From: Lachnospiraceae bacterium UBA4317
Lineage (GTDB): Bacteria > Bacillota_A > Clostridia > Lachnospirales > Lachnospiraceae
Length of the DNA: 6,657 bases
Assembly: GCA_002394525.1 (NCBI GenBank)
Contig: DGUF01000153.1
Location: forward strand, 1-6,657
Direction: 5' to 3'
Shown: in pieces, positions 1 through 5,885 of the stretch
How positions within the stretch are numbered: the first letter of the stretch is position 1
How the letters are laid out: every line of letters starts with the position of its first letter
Notes under the pieces: generated by a model
What the model saw: only the letters and a program-made list of their open reading frames with translations
Databases searched by the model: none
What the model was told of the DNA's origin: nothing
Made by a program: the position numbers and the translations under genes

Positions 1-784
1 CTACCATAAGCTGCAGCTGGACTGCTTGGTCATGGGCGGCGGCAACGGTTCCACCAAGACAGCCAATCTCCTGAGCGAGGAAGGCCTCAACGTCATCACC
101 CTGCCCAAGACGATCGACAATGACCTCTACGGCACGGATATGACCTTCGGCTTCCACAGCGCCCTGGACATCGCGACCAAGTGCATCGATGACATCCACA
201 CGACCGCGTCCTCCCACGGCCGCGTCTTCATCGTGGAGATCATGGGCCACAAGGTCGGCTGGCTTCCCCTCTACGCGGGTATCGCCGGCGGCGCCGATAT
301 CATCCTGCTTCCCGAGATCCCCTACGACATCGACAAGGTCGTCGACGCGATCGAGGCCAGAGACAAGGGCGGCAGCCGTTTCACAGTCCTCGCCGTCGCA
401 GAGGGCGCGATCTCCAAAGAGGATGCCAAGCTCTCCAAAAAAGAATATAAGAAAAAAATGGCCAACTACGAGTATCCGTCTGTCTCCTATGAGATCGCTG
501 ACCGCATCCAGAAGGCGACGGGCCGCGAAGTCCGCGTGACCGTGCCCGGCCACACCCAGCGAGGCGGCGCACCCGATGCTTACGACCGCGTCTTCTCCAC
601 CCAGGTCGGCGCCGCGGCAGGCAAGCTGATCCTCAAGAAGCAGTACGGCTACATGGTCGCCCTGACCGACGGCCAGATCACCAAGGTCCCGCTCAGCGAG
701 GTGGCCGGAAAGCTCAAGACCGTCGATCCCAACGCCCAGATTATCAAGCAGGCCAAGATGATCGGAATCTCCTTCGGCGACTGA
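1..784 (+). CDS. pfkA: 6-phosphofructokinase, C-terminal ~260 residues (5' end cut off by window)
   Basis: The enzyme phosphorylates fructose 6-phosphate to fructose 1,6-bisphosphate, the committed step of cytosolic glycolysis. The frame is open from base 2, so the start lies upstream and the TTG at 26 is internal. Visible motifs, using E. coli PfkA numbering by alignment: GGNGS (bases 38-52, positions 101-105), PKTIDND (104-124) with the catalytic aspartate D127 and D129, the R162 equivalent in SHGRVFIVE, MGHKVGW (M169 region), E222 in AVAEGA, R243, and GHTQRGG carrying H249 and R252. The tail with VPLSEVAGKLKTVDP is typical of the longer group III enzymes. Gly at 104 fits ATP use, whereas Lys at 124 is the residue found in pyrophosphate-using enzymes and in actinobacterial ATP enzymes, so the phosphoryl donor is not certain. 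Asn replaces the usual Asp103. The gene ends at TGA 782-784 and is followed by a promoter and a hairpin, so it is probably transcribed separately from dnaX. Family identity is secure; donor specificity is not. Confidence 0.95.
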   Translation, partial: YHKLQLDCLVMGGGNGSTKTANLLSEEGLNVITLPKTIDNDLYGTDMTFGFHSALDIATKCIDDIHTTASSHGRVFIVEIMGHKVGWLPLYAGIAGGADIILLPEIPYDIDKVVDAIEARDKGGSRFTVLAVAEGAISKEDAKLSKKEYKKKMANYEYPSVSYEIADRIQKATGREVRVTVPGHTQRGGAPDAYDRVFSTQVGAAAGKLILKKQYGYMVALTDGQITKVPLSEVAGKLKTVDPNAQIIKQAKMIGISFGD

Positions 785-792
785 TGGATCAG

Positions 793-820
793 TTGACGGA
801 TATTGAAAAAACGCTACAAT
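793..820 (+). promoter_or_regulatory. Predicted sigma-70/SigA promoter for dnaX operon
   Basis: TTGACG at 793-798 and TACAAT at 815-820 are separated by 16 bp, with an A-rich spacer. Each hexamer has one mismatch to consensus. It begins 9 bp after the pfkA stop codon. The predicted transcription start near 826-828 falls just before the perfect hairpin at 831-862, so this hairpin would be the very 5' end of the dnaX transcript. This is inferred from sequence only. Confidence 0.6.
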
Positions 821-830
821 ACTAATACGG

Positions 831-870
831 GCAGGGTATGCCGCTGCTGCGGCATACCCTGCTTACTTTT
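831..870 (+). terminator. Perfect 14-bp hairpin with T-rich tail; probable pfkA terminator
   Basis: Bases 831-844 pair perfectly with 849-862 around a TGCT loop (845-848). The sequence TTACTTTT (863-870) follows. The stem and short U-rich tail fit a Rho-independent terminator for pfkA. The tail is interrupted by A and C, so termination may be partial. Because the predicted dnaX promoter lies upstream of the stem, the same hairpin would also be at the 5' end of the dnaX mRNA, where it could stabilise the transcript or attenuate it. Confidence 0.65.
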
Positions 871-975
871 CAGCAAAAAACCGCCTGCCGTGCCATACGC
901 CGGATTTTCGGCAAAAACCGCCGTGCCGCGCGCCGACTATTTTTCAAAAAGACAACGTGCCGCGTCCTACCGCGG
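866..975 (+). repeat. Three degenerate ~37-bp direct repeats upstream of dnaX
   Basis: Copies begin at about 866, 904 and 939. Copies 1 and 2 share TTTTC(A/G)GCAAAAA, CCGCC and GTGCC with small indels. Copy 3 keeps TTTTTC, AAAAA and GTGCCGCG. Read in the frame that ends at TAA 992-994, the three copies give FSKKPPAVPYAG, FSAKTAVPRADY and FSKRQRAASYRG. No start codon with a ribosome binding site is seen for that frame after the predicted transcription start, so I treat it as non-coding repeat DNA in the dnaX leader. Confidence 0.5.
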
Positions 976-980
976 CAGAA

Positions 981-986
981 AAGAGG
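981..986 (+). promoter_or_regulatory. Ribosome binding site that sets the dnaX start at 996
   Basis: AAGAGG lies 9 nt before ATG 996-998. The upstream in-frame ATG at 957 has no purine-rich site at a proper distance and would add 13 residues that do not resemble the N-terminus of DnaX proteins. Confidence 0.65.
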
Positions 987-995
987 CTCTCTAAA

Positions 996-2774
996 ATGCC
1001 GGACCAGGAATATCTCGCGCTCTACCGCAAATACCGCCCCAACGACTTTGACGATGTCCGGGGCCGGGACGCGATCGTGCGGACTTTAAAAAATCAGATC
1101 ATATCGGGCAGGATCGGTCACAGCTACCTGTTCTGCGGGACCCGCGGGACCGGCAAGACGACGATCGCGCGGATCTTCGCGCGCGCCGTCAACTGTGAGA
1201 ACCAGCGGGACGGCAATCCCTGCGGGGAGTGCCCGACCTGCCGGGCGATCGCGGCCGAGGCCAATCTCAACGTGACGGAACTGGATGCGGCCTCCAACAA
1301 CAGCGTCGATGATATCCGGGCCATCGTGGACCAGGTCGAGTATTCGCCGACCCAGGGCAGATACCGGGTCTTCATCATCGACGAAGTGCACATGCTCTCC
1401 AACAGCGCCTTCAACGCCCTGCTCAAGACCCTGGAGGAGCCGCCCTCCTACGCTATTTTTATCCTCGCGACCACGGAACCCAACCGCCTGCCGGTGACTA
1501 TTTTGTCCCGCTGCCAGCGCTACGATTTCGGAAGACTCTCGACGGATGTGATCGAAGGCCGGCTGCGGGAGGTCGCGGAAAAGGAAAATCTGGAGGTTGA
1601 GGACAAGGCCCTGCGCTATATCGCCGGCGCGGCGGACGGGTCCATGCGCGACGGCCTGAGCCTGCTGGACCAGTGTAACGCCTTCAACTACGGGGGCGGC
1701 GGCCTCACCTACGAGCGCACCCTGGAGATCCTGGGCGCCGTCGACATGCGGGTATTCGGAGAACTCTACCGGCATATCCACAACAACCGGGTCGCGGAGG
1801 CCCTTGCGGTCCTGGACCAGATCCTGCTGCAGGGCAGGGAGCTCATGCAGTTCGTCACCGATTTCACCTGGTACCTGCGCAACCTCATGCTGCTCAAGGC
1901 CTCCGAGGAGACGGCCGGGTCGCTGGACATCTCCGCGGACAACCTGCGCCTGATGATCGAAGAGGCCCGCATGTCGGACATGGAAGAGATCATGCGCTGC
2001 ATCCATGTCTTCTCCGCCCTGCCTGACCTCATCCGCTATTCCCCCAACCGGAGGATCCTGACCGAGATGACCATCATCCGGGCCTGCCGCGCCGCCATGG
2101 ACGACGGGGCCGGCGGCGGAGAGATGCTGCCCCTGGAAAAGATCAAGACCCGGATCCGGGAAATGGAGATGCAGGTCTACAACAATTCGTCCGCGATCGA
2201 TTCCCTGACCAGGGGACAGGTCCCCTCCGGCATGGCGGCCGGGGGAAGCTTTGCAGGTCCCGCTGGAGCAGGCGCAGGCAATGCCTTCGCGGCCGCAGCC
2301 GCTTCTGCATCCGCCGGATTTCCGGGAGACAGCCCCTCGGCCACATCCCGGCCGGCCCAGGGCACGGCCGCCCGTGTCGCCCAGGAGCTTCCGCCCGCCC
2401 TGCCGGAGGAGATCCGGAAGCTGGCGGAAAACTGGTCAAAATATGCCTCTGAGACCCCTCCCGGCTCCCGGAGGATCGCCCTCACCCGGGCCCGTTTGAG
2501 CCTGGGCGACCACGGCCAGCTCCTGATCGTCTTTCCCAACGAATACGGAAATCCCTATATTTTCCAGCGAAAGGACGACGATGAGGCCTCCCGCAGCCGC
2601 GTGGAAAATGACCGCAGAGAGCTTCGGAACTTCCTGCAGAGCAAGGTCGGAAAAGCCATTGAAATCGAGTACCGGGTACTTGACAGGGGCAGTCGGATAA
2701 CCGACAATTATGTAGATTTGCTGTCTCTTGTCGAGCCCGGAGCGATCCGCATGGAAATAGAGACAGAGGACTGA
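996..2774 (+). CDS. dnaX: DNA polymerase III subunit gamma/tau (clamp loader ATPase)
   Basis: DnaX is the motor subunit of the clamp loader that places the beta sliding clamp on primed DNA in the replisome. The predicted protein has 592 residues, starting MPDQEYLALYRKYRP, the usual DnaX opening. Visible motifs: Walker A GTRGTGKT (48-55); a four-cysteine zinc site C67, C76, C79, C82; Walker B VFIIDEVHML with D129-E130; sensor 1 ATTEP (~158-162); the SRC motif (171-173), whose arginine is the arginine finger of the family; and sensor 2 in GSMRDG (R218). Clamp-loader domains II-III follow to about residue 400. An Ala/Gly/Pro/Ser-rich linker (~409-469) then leads to a charged C-terminal tau-like domain (~470-592). 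The length is close to full-length tau proteins of Firmicutes. It heads the conserved dnaX-ybaB-recR operon. No slippery heptamer of the E. coli type is evident, so a shorter gamma form is not predicted. Confidence 0.97.
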   Translation: MPDQEYLALYRKYRPNDFDDVRGRDAIVRTLKNQIISGRIGHSYLFCGTRGTGKTTIARIFARAVNCENQRDGNPCGECPTCRAIAAEANLNVTELDAASNNSVDDIRAIVDQVEYSPTQGRYRVFIIDEVHMLSNSAFNALLKTLEEPPSYAIFILATTEPNRLPVTILSRCQRYDFGRLSTDVIEGRLREVAEKENLEVEDKALRYIAGAADGSMRDGLSLLDQCNAFNYGGGGLTYERTLEILGAVDMRVFGELYRHIHNNRVAEALAVLDQILLQGRELMQFVTDFTWYLRNLMLLKASEETAGSLDISADNLRLMIEEARMSDMEEIMRCIHVFSALPDLIRYSPNRRILTEMTIIRACRAAMDDGAGGGEMLPLEKIKTRIREMEMQVYNNSSAIDSLTRGQVPSGMAAGGSFAGPAGAGAGNAFAAAAASASAGFPGDSPSATSRPAQGTAARVAQELPPALPEEIRKLAENWSKYASETPPGSRRIALTRARLSLGDHGQLLIVFPNEYGNPYIFQRKDDDEASRSRVENDRRELRNFLQSKVGKAIEIEYRVLDRGSRITDNYVDLLSLVEPGAIRMEIETED

Positions 2775-2788
2775 TCTCACTGCCCGGG

Positions 2789-2923
2789 GCAGGCCGGCCC
2801 TGAAAACAGCCGGCCAGGCCGGACATCGCAGGCCAACCCCGGAAAACAGCCGGCCCGGCCGGACATCGCAGGCCAACCCCGGAAAACAGCCGGAACCGGC
2901 AGGAATTTGAAGCGGAACCGGCA
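2789..2923 (+). repeat. 40-bp GC-rich tandem repeat between dnaX and ybaB
   Basis: Two full 40-bp units (2802-2841 and 2842-2881) differ only at one internal base (A2816 versus C2856). A 12-nt start of a third unit (GAAAACAGCCGG) lies at 2882-2893, and a degenerate unit end (GCAGGCC...CCC) lies upstream at 2789-2801. Each full unit holds a near-palindrome CCGGCC-N-GGCCGG (2810-2822 and 2850-2862). Downstream, CGGAACCGGCA occurs twice, at 2891-2901 and 2913-2923. No open frame with a start signal is supported. The block widens a gap in the operon that is otherwise tightly spaced. Confidence 0.9.
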
Positions 2924-2942
2924 TAGATTTGATTAATGAAAT

Positions 2943-2947
2943 GGAGG
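2943..2947 (+). promoter_or_regulatory. Ribosome binding site that sets the ybaB start at 2953
   Basis: GGAGG lies 5 nt before ATG 2953-2955. It favours this start over the in-frame TTG at 2929, which would add eight residues (MINEMEEN) encoded partly by the Shine-Dalgarno sequence itself. Confidence 0.75.
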
Positions 2948-2952
2948 AAAAC

Positions 2953-3276
2953 ATGGCAAGAAGAGGTGGATTCGGCGGCATGGGAATGCCCGGCAATATG
3001 AACAATCTGATGAAGCAGGCCCAGCGCATGCAGCGCCAGATGGAGGAGAACAAAAAGGCTCTTGAGGAAAAAGAGTTCAAGGCGACAGCCGGCGGCGGAG
3101 CGGTCGTGGTAGTCATGACAGGCGCCTATGAGCTCAAGGCCGTCACGATCGATCCCGACGCGGCTGACCCCGATGACGTCGAGACCCTCCAGGACATGAT
3201 CATTGTCGCGGTCAACGATGTCCTCGGCCAGATCACGGAAGAGAACGGCAAGATCATGGGAGGAATGGGATTCTAA
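2953..3276 (+). CDS. ybaB: YbaB/EbfC family nucleoid-associated protein
   Basis: The protein has 107 residues, the normal size for the YbaB/EbfC family of small dimeric DNA-binding proteins that coat the nucleoid and are usually encoded next to recR. A Gly/Met-rich start (1-16) leads into an amphipathic helix NNLMKQAQRMQRQMEENKKALEEKEF (about 17-42, shown only as its span of key residues K21, R25, R28, E31), then a beta segment with TAGGGAVVVVMTGAYELKAV (45-64), the IDP turn (66-68), and a final helix (74-98). It ends in GGMGF. The gene sits 178 bp after dnaX and 3 nt before recR. The exact role of the family is not settled; DNA binding and a link to RecR-dependent repair are known or proposed for homologues. 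Family assignment is confident. Confidence 0.95.
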   Translation: MARRGGFGGMGMPGNMNNLMKQAQRMQRQMEENKKALEEKEFKATAGGGAVVVVMTGAYELKAVTIDPDAADPDDVETLQDMIIVAVNDVLGQITEENGKIMGGMGF

Positions 3277-3279
3277 AAA

Positions 3280-3879
3280 GTGGATCTGTATTCAGGATAT
3301 ATCAATAAGCTGATCGACGAGCTGGCGGCGCTTCCCGGAATCGGGAACAAATCGGCGCAGCGGCTCGCCTTTCATATCATCGGAATGTCTCCGGCGAGGG
3401 TAAACCGCCTCTCGGAGACTATTCGCAGTGCAAAAGAACATGTGACCTTCTGCAAGGTCTGCCAGAACCTGACGGACGAGGAGATCTGCCCGATCTGCAA
3501 AAATCCCTCCAGAGACAGGTCGACCATCATGGTCGTCGAAAACCCCAGAGACCTGGCTGCCTACGAGCGGACAGGCAAATACCAGGGCCTCTACCATGTC
3601 CTGCACGGAGCAATTTCCCCCATGCTGGGCATCGGACCCGGAGATATCAAGCTCAGGGAACTCATGGAACGCCTGCGCAGCGAAGAGGTCAGGGAAGTCA
3701 TCATCGCGACCAACTCCAGCCTGGAGGGAGAGACCACGGCCATGTACATCAGCAAGCTCATCAAGCCCGCGGGAATCCGCGTGTCCCGCATCGCCAGCGG
3801 CGTGCCGGTGGGTGGAGACCTCGAGAACATCGATGAGGTGACCCTGCTCCGGGCCCTGGAAGGCCGGACGCAGCTATGA
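3280..3879 (+). CDS. recR: Recombination mediator protein RecR
   Basis: RecR works with RecO (and RecF) to load RecA on SSB-coated single-stranded DNA during gap repair. The product has 199 residues, almost the same as E. coli RecR. Domains in order: helix-hairpin-helix with LPGIGNKSAQRLAFHI (18-34); a four-cysteine zinc finger C58, C61, C70, C73; a Toprim domain starting at IMVVENPRD (83-91) with the conserved acidic residue E87; HVLHGAISPMLGIGP (106-120); and the C-terminal GVPVGGDLENIDEVTLLRALEGR Walker-like/dimer region, given here by its ends GVPVGG and LEGR. The start is GTG, three bases after the ybaB stop and in the same frame. The nearest Shine-Dalgarno (GGGAGG, 3258-3263) lies inside ybaB, 16 nt upstream, so translation may be coupled to ybaB. 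The stop codon TGA 3877-3879 overlaps the first units of the heptamer array. Confidence 0.97.
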   Translation: MDLYSGYINKLIDELAALPGIGNKSAQRLAFHIIGMSPARVNRLSETIRSAKEHVTFCKVCQNLTDEEICPICKNPSRDRSTIMVVENPRDLAAYERTGKYQGLYHVLHGAISPMLGIGPGDIKLRELMERLRSEEVREVIIATNSSLEGETTAMYISKLIKPAGIRVSRIASGVPVGGDLENIDEVTLLRALEGRTQL

Positions 3880-4012
3880 GCTATTAGCTATTAGCTTTTA
3901 GCTTATAGCTTTTAGCTACCAGCTTTTATCATTTTTGCTAACAGCTAACAGCTAACAGCTAAGAGCTAAGAGCTAAGAGCTAACAGCTAACAGCTAACAC
4001 CTAACAGCTAAA
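3872..4012. repeat. Inverted array of 7-bp repeats, consensus AGCTAAN
   Basis: The left half (3872-3927) is eight 7-bp units: AGCT followed by ATG, ATT, ATT, TTT, TAT, TTT, ACC, TTT. The right half (3943-4012) is ten units: AAC x2, AAG x3, AAC x3, then ACCTAAC and AGCTAAA. A partial unit (3936-3942) makes the first AAC block also three long, so 21-bp blocks are visible at 3936-3956, 3957-3977 and 3978-3998. The reverse complement of the left half gives mostly AGCTAAA/AGCTAAT, so the halves face each other about a non-repeat centre (3928-3935). In RNA or single-stranded DNA they could form a long stem with roughly one mismatch per 7 bp. The array starts in the last codons of recR (CAG CTA TGA) and ends 8 bp before the next ribosome binding site. 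Confidence 0.95.
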
Positions 4013-4020
4013 CACCAAAA

Positions 4021-4027
4021 GGGAGGG
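4021..4027 (+). promoter_or_regulatory. Ribosome binding site for the DUF5711-like gene
   Basis: GGGAGGG lies 10 nt before ATG 4038-4040 and directly follows the heptamer array. No other in-frame start with such a site is seen. No convincing promoter is visible between recR and this gene, so it could be read from the dnaX operon through the repeat array, or from a promoter I cannot recognise. Confidence 0.75.
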
Positions 4028-4037
4028 AAAACTACAG

Positions 4038-5870
4038 ATGGAAGATAATACGATTCGTGACTCCTCTCCCGGGAAGGAAGGGGACGTTCTTTCCATACAG
4101 AAAACGGACAATGAGAAAACAGCTGATTCCGCAGGCATGCCCGGACAGGCTCCGGCCCATGAGACTGCCGAAGAGTCAGAGCTTGTAAATAAGAGTGGCG
4201 ATGTGGTCCTTTCGGAAGAGGATGGGGCCTCTGCGGGATATCCCGACGGCCGGTCAGCTTCTGATGATCATCCGGGAGAGCAGGCGGCAGAAATCCTGCA
4301 GGCGGAGCCTCAGGAAGAGGAGCCATGGATCCCGGAGGCCTCAGCTGAAACCGCGGGTCCATTAGATTCCGCGAAACCATCTGTGGACAGTGCCGGACCG
4401 AAGACCGGGAAAGCAGTCGGTACAGAATCGGAGACCGGTAAACCGGTAAGGAAACCGGACGGTGCCGGAACAGAGACCGGGAAAACGGCAGATTCCGGAA
4501 CAGAGAACGCGAAACCGGCAGGGAAACGGTCAGCTTCCGAACAGGAGCGCGGGAAACCTACAGGTTCCAGAGCGGAAGCCGCCAGGGCGGCAGGGTCCGG
4601 CCAGAGGACAGGGTCCGCCCCTGGAAAAAAGGGCTGGCCGCAGGAAGCGGGGGAGAGGGAGATCCAGAACACCTTCGCGGATGTGAAGGCCGGGGAAAAG
4701 AAGCCCGCCGGCCGGAAGGAAAGCAGTTCCTATAAGGAAAAGATCCTCCGCCATAAAAGACGCCTCTACCGGCGGACGGTGATCCTTGTGGCCCTGGTCA
4801 CGATCCTCCTCACGACAGGAATCATCCTCTGGATGCGCAGGGGCTACAAGAGCGCAGAGCTGAACCGCATTGCTACTTTTACATTGGAGGACGGAGTCCG
4901 CTTTGAGCGCCTGGGAGGAAATATCGTCCGCTACAGCAGCTCGGGCGCGGTCTGCATGGACAGGCGGGGAAATACCCTGTGGCGGGTGTCCTATGAAATG
5001 CAGCAGCCCATCACCAGCGTGAGCGGGGATGTGATCGCGATCGCCAACAAGAGCGGCTACAGCGTCTATATAATGAATACCAAGGGCGTCATGGGTACCA
5101 TCGAGACCATGCTCCCCATCCACAGCATCTCCGCGGCCGAAAACGGCGAAGTCGCCGTGGTCCTCAACGACACAAAGGCGACCTGGATCCGGCTGTATAC
5201 GGCGGAAGGGGATGAGATCGCCTACATTATCCAGACAATGGAGGAGAGCGGCTATCCGATCGCCGCGGCTGTCTCCCCGGACGGTGAGACCCTGTGCCTG
5301 TCCAGCGTGCAGATGGCCAATGCTGACATTAAATCCAACGTCTCTTTTTACAATTTCGGGAAAGAGGGAAAAAATGCCGCGGACCACAGGGTGGATTACT
5401 CGGATTTTATCGATGAAGTCGTCCCCTGGCTGGAATACGTGGACGATTCTATCTGCGCGGGAATCTCTGACAAGAGACTCATCCTTTTCCGGAAAACGCT
5501 TCTGGGCAAGTCCGGAAGTTCCAGCATCCTGTTTTCCGAGAACCTGCAGGGGATCTTTCCCGGCGACAGCTTTATCGGCCTTCTTTTTAACAACACGACG
5601 GAAGAGGACCAGTACCGGCTGGATATCTACAATAAGCGGGGGAAAAAAGCCGGCAGCGTCAGCTTTACCATGCAGTACACCAGTATTCAGATCGCGGGGG
5701 ATAAAGTCTATATCAACAATGAACAGGACTGTCAGATCTATACCCTGGGCGGACGCTGCCTGTATAACGGCAGCTTTGGCAGACCGATCAGCACCCTTGT
5801 CCCGGGTGCGGGGCTGGGAGACCTTCTCGTAGTCACGGGAGGAGAGATCGACAGCGTGCGCCTGCACTGA
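4038..5870 (+). CDS. DUF5711-like single-pass membrane protein with long disordered cytoplasmic extension
   Basis: The product has 610 residues. Residues 1 to about 230 are hydrophilic and rich in Ala, Glu, Gly, Lys, Pro, Ser and Thr, with a loose repeat around 121-175 (ETGKPVRKPDGAGT, ETGKTADSGT, ENAKPAGKRSASEQ, ERGKPTGS). A basic stretch (233-246) precedes one transmembrane helix (about 248-266, RRTVILVALVTILL...), with no signal peptidase site, so the N-terminus should be cytoplasmic and the C-terminal half outside. Residues ~275-610 are beta-rich with recurring short strands such as SGAVCMDRRGNTLWRVS, GYSVYIMNTKG, WIRLYTAEGDEIAYI and YRLDIYNKRGKKAGSV, which suggests a beta-propeller or PQQ/WD-like fold. 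I recognise this as resembling the DUF5711 proteins of Lachnospiraceae; function is unknown. It lies 15 nt upstream of a CvpA-like gene, a likely partner. The large antisense open frame opposite it is a codon-bias artefact. Confidence 0.8.
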   Translation: MEDNTIRDSSPGKEGDVLSIQKTDNEKTADSAGMPGQAPAHETAEESELVNKSGDVVLSEEDGASAGYPDGRSASDDHPGEQAAEILQAEPQEEEPWIPEASAETAGPLDSAKPSVDSAGPKTGKAVGTESETGKPVRKPDGAGTETGKTADSGTENAKPAGKRSASEQERGKPTGSRAEAARAAGSGQRTGSAPGKKGWPQEAGEREIQNTFADVKAGEKKPAGRKESSSYKEKILRHKRRLYRRTVILVALVTILLTTGIILWMRRGYKSAELNRIATFTLEDGVRFERLGGNIVRYSSSGAVCMDRRGNTLWRVSYEMQQPITSVSGDVIAIANKSGYSVYIMNTKGVMGTIETMLPIHSISAAENGEVAVVLNDTKATWIRLYTAEGDEIAYIIQTMEESGYPIAAAVSPDGETLCLSSVQMANADIKSNVSFYNFGKEGKNAADHRVDYSDFIDEVVPWLEYVDDSICAGISDKRLILFRKTLLGKSGSSSILFSENLQGIFPGDSFIGLLFNNTTEEDQYRLDIYNKRGKKAGSVSFTMQYTSIQIAGDKVYINNEQDCQIYTLGGRCLYNGSFGRPISTLVPGAGLGDLLVVTGGEIDSVRLH

Positions 5871-5874
5871 TACA

Positions 5875-5879
5875 GGAGA
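5875..5879 (+). promoter_or_regulatory. Ribosome binding site for the CvpA-like gene
   Basis: GGAGA lies 6 nt before ATG 5886-5888, in the 15-nt gap after the preceding gene. The tight spacing supports co-transcription of the two membrane-protein genes. Confidence 0.7.
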
Positions 5880-5885
5880 CTGGAA

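Noticed and set aside
26..28. TTG at 26 as the true phosphofructokinase start
   Set aside because: The frame is open to the window edge, the upstream residues (YHKLQLDC) fit the strand before the GGNGS motif, and a start here would delete the N-terminal nucleotide-binding segment of the enzyme.
785..995. Possible SRP (4.5S/scr) RNA gene upstream of dnaX, as in Bacillus subtilis
   Set aside because: The conserved domain IV signature (the GGTCAGG...GGAAGCAGCC type motif) is not present; only one simple hairpin and repeats are seen.
1085..1095. TTTAAAAAA stretch early in dnaX as a programmed frameshift site for a gamma form
   Set aside because: It lies near codon 30, before the ATPase motifs, with no obvious stimulatory hairpin; a frameshift there would not give a gamma-like protein.
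1086..2006. 306-codon open frame on the - strand inside dnaX
   Set aside because: It is the in-register reverse complement of dnaX, again explained by codon bias; the sense strand has every clamp-loader motif.
2436..3116. 226-codon - strand open frame crossing the dnaX end, the 40-bp repeats and ybaB
   Set aside because: It runs through two confident + strand genes and the repeats, has no good ribosome site, and its middle is just translated repeat DNA.
3872..4012. Heptamer array as a CRISPR array or replication origin iteron set
   Set aside because: Units are contiguous 7-mers without spacers, there are no cas genes, and no replication initiator gene or DnaA-box pattern (TTATCCACA) is nearby.
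4530..5867. 445-codon open frame on the - strand opposite the DUF5711-like gene
   Set aside because: It is in exact codon register with the sense gene, so it stays open merely because the sense codons TTA, CTA and TCA are avoided in this GC-rich gene. Its translation has no recognisable domain, and the + strand protein has a ribosome site and a coherent membrane topology.
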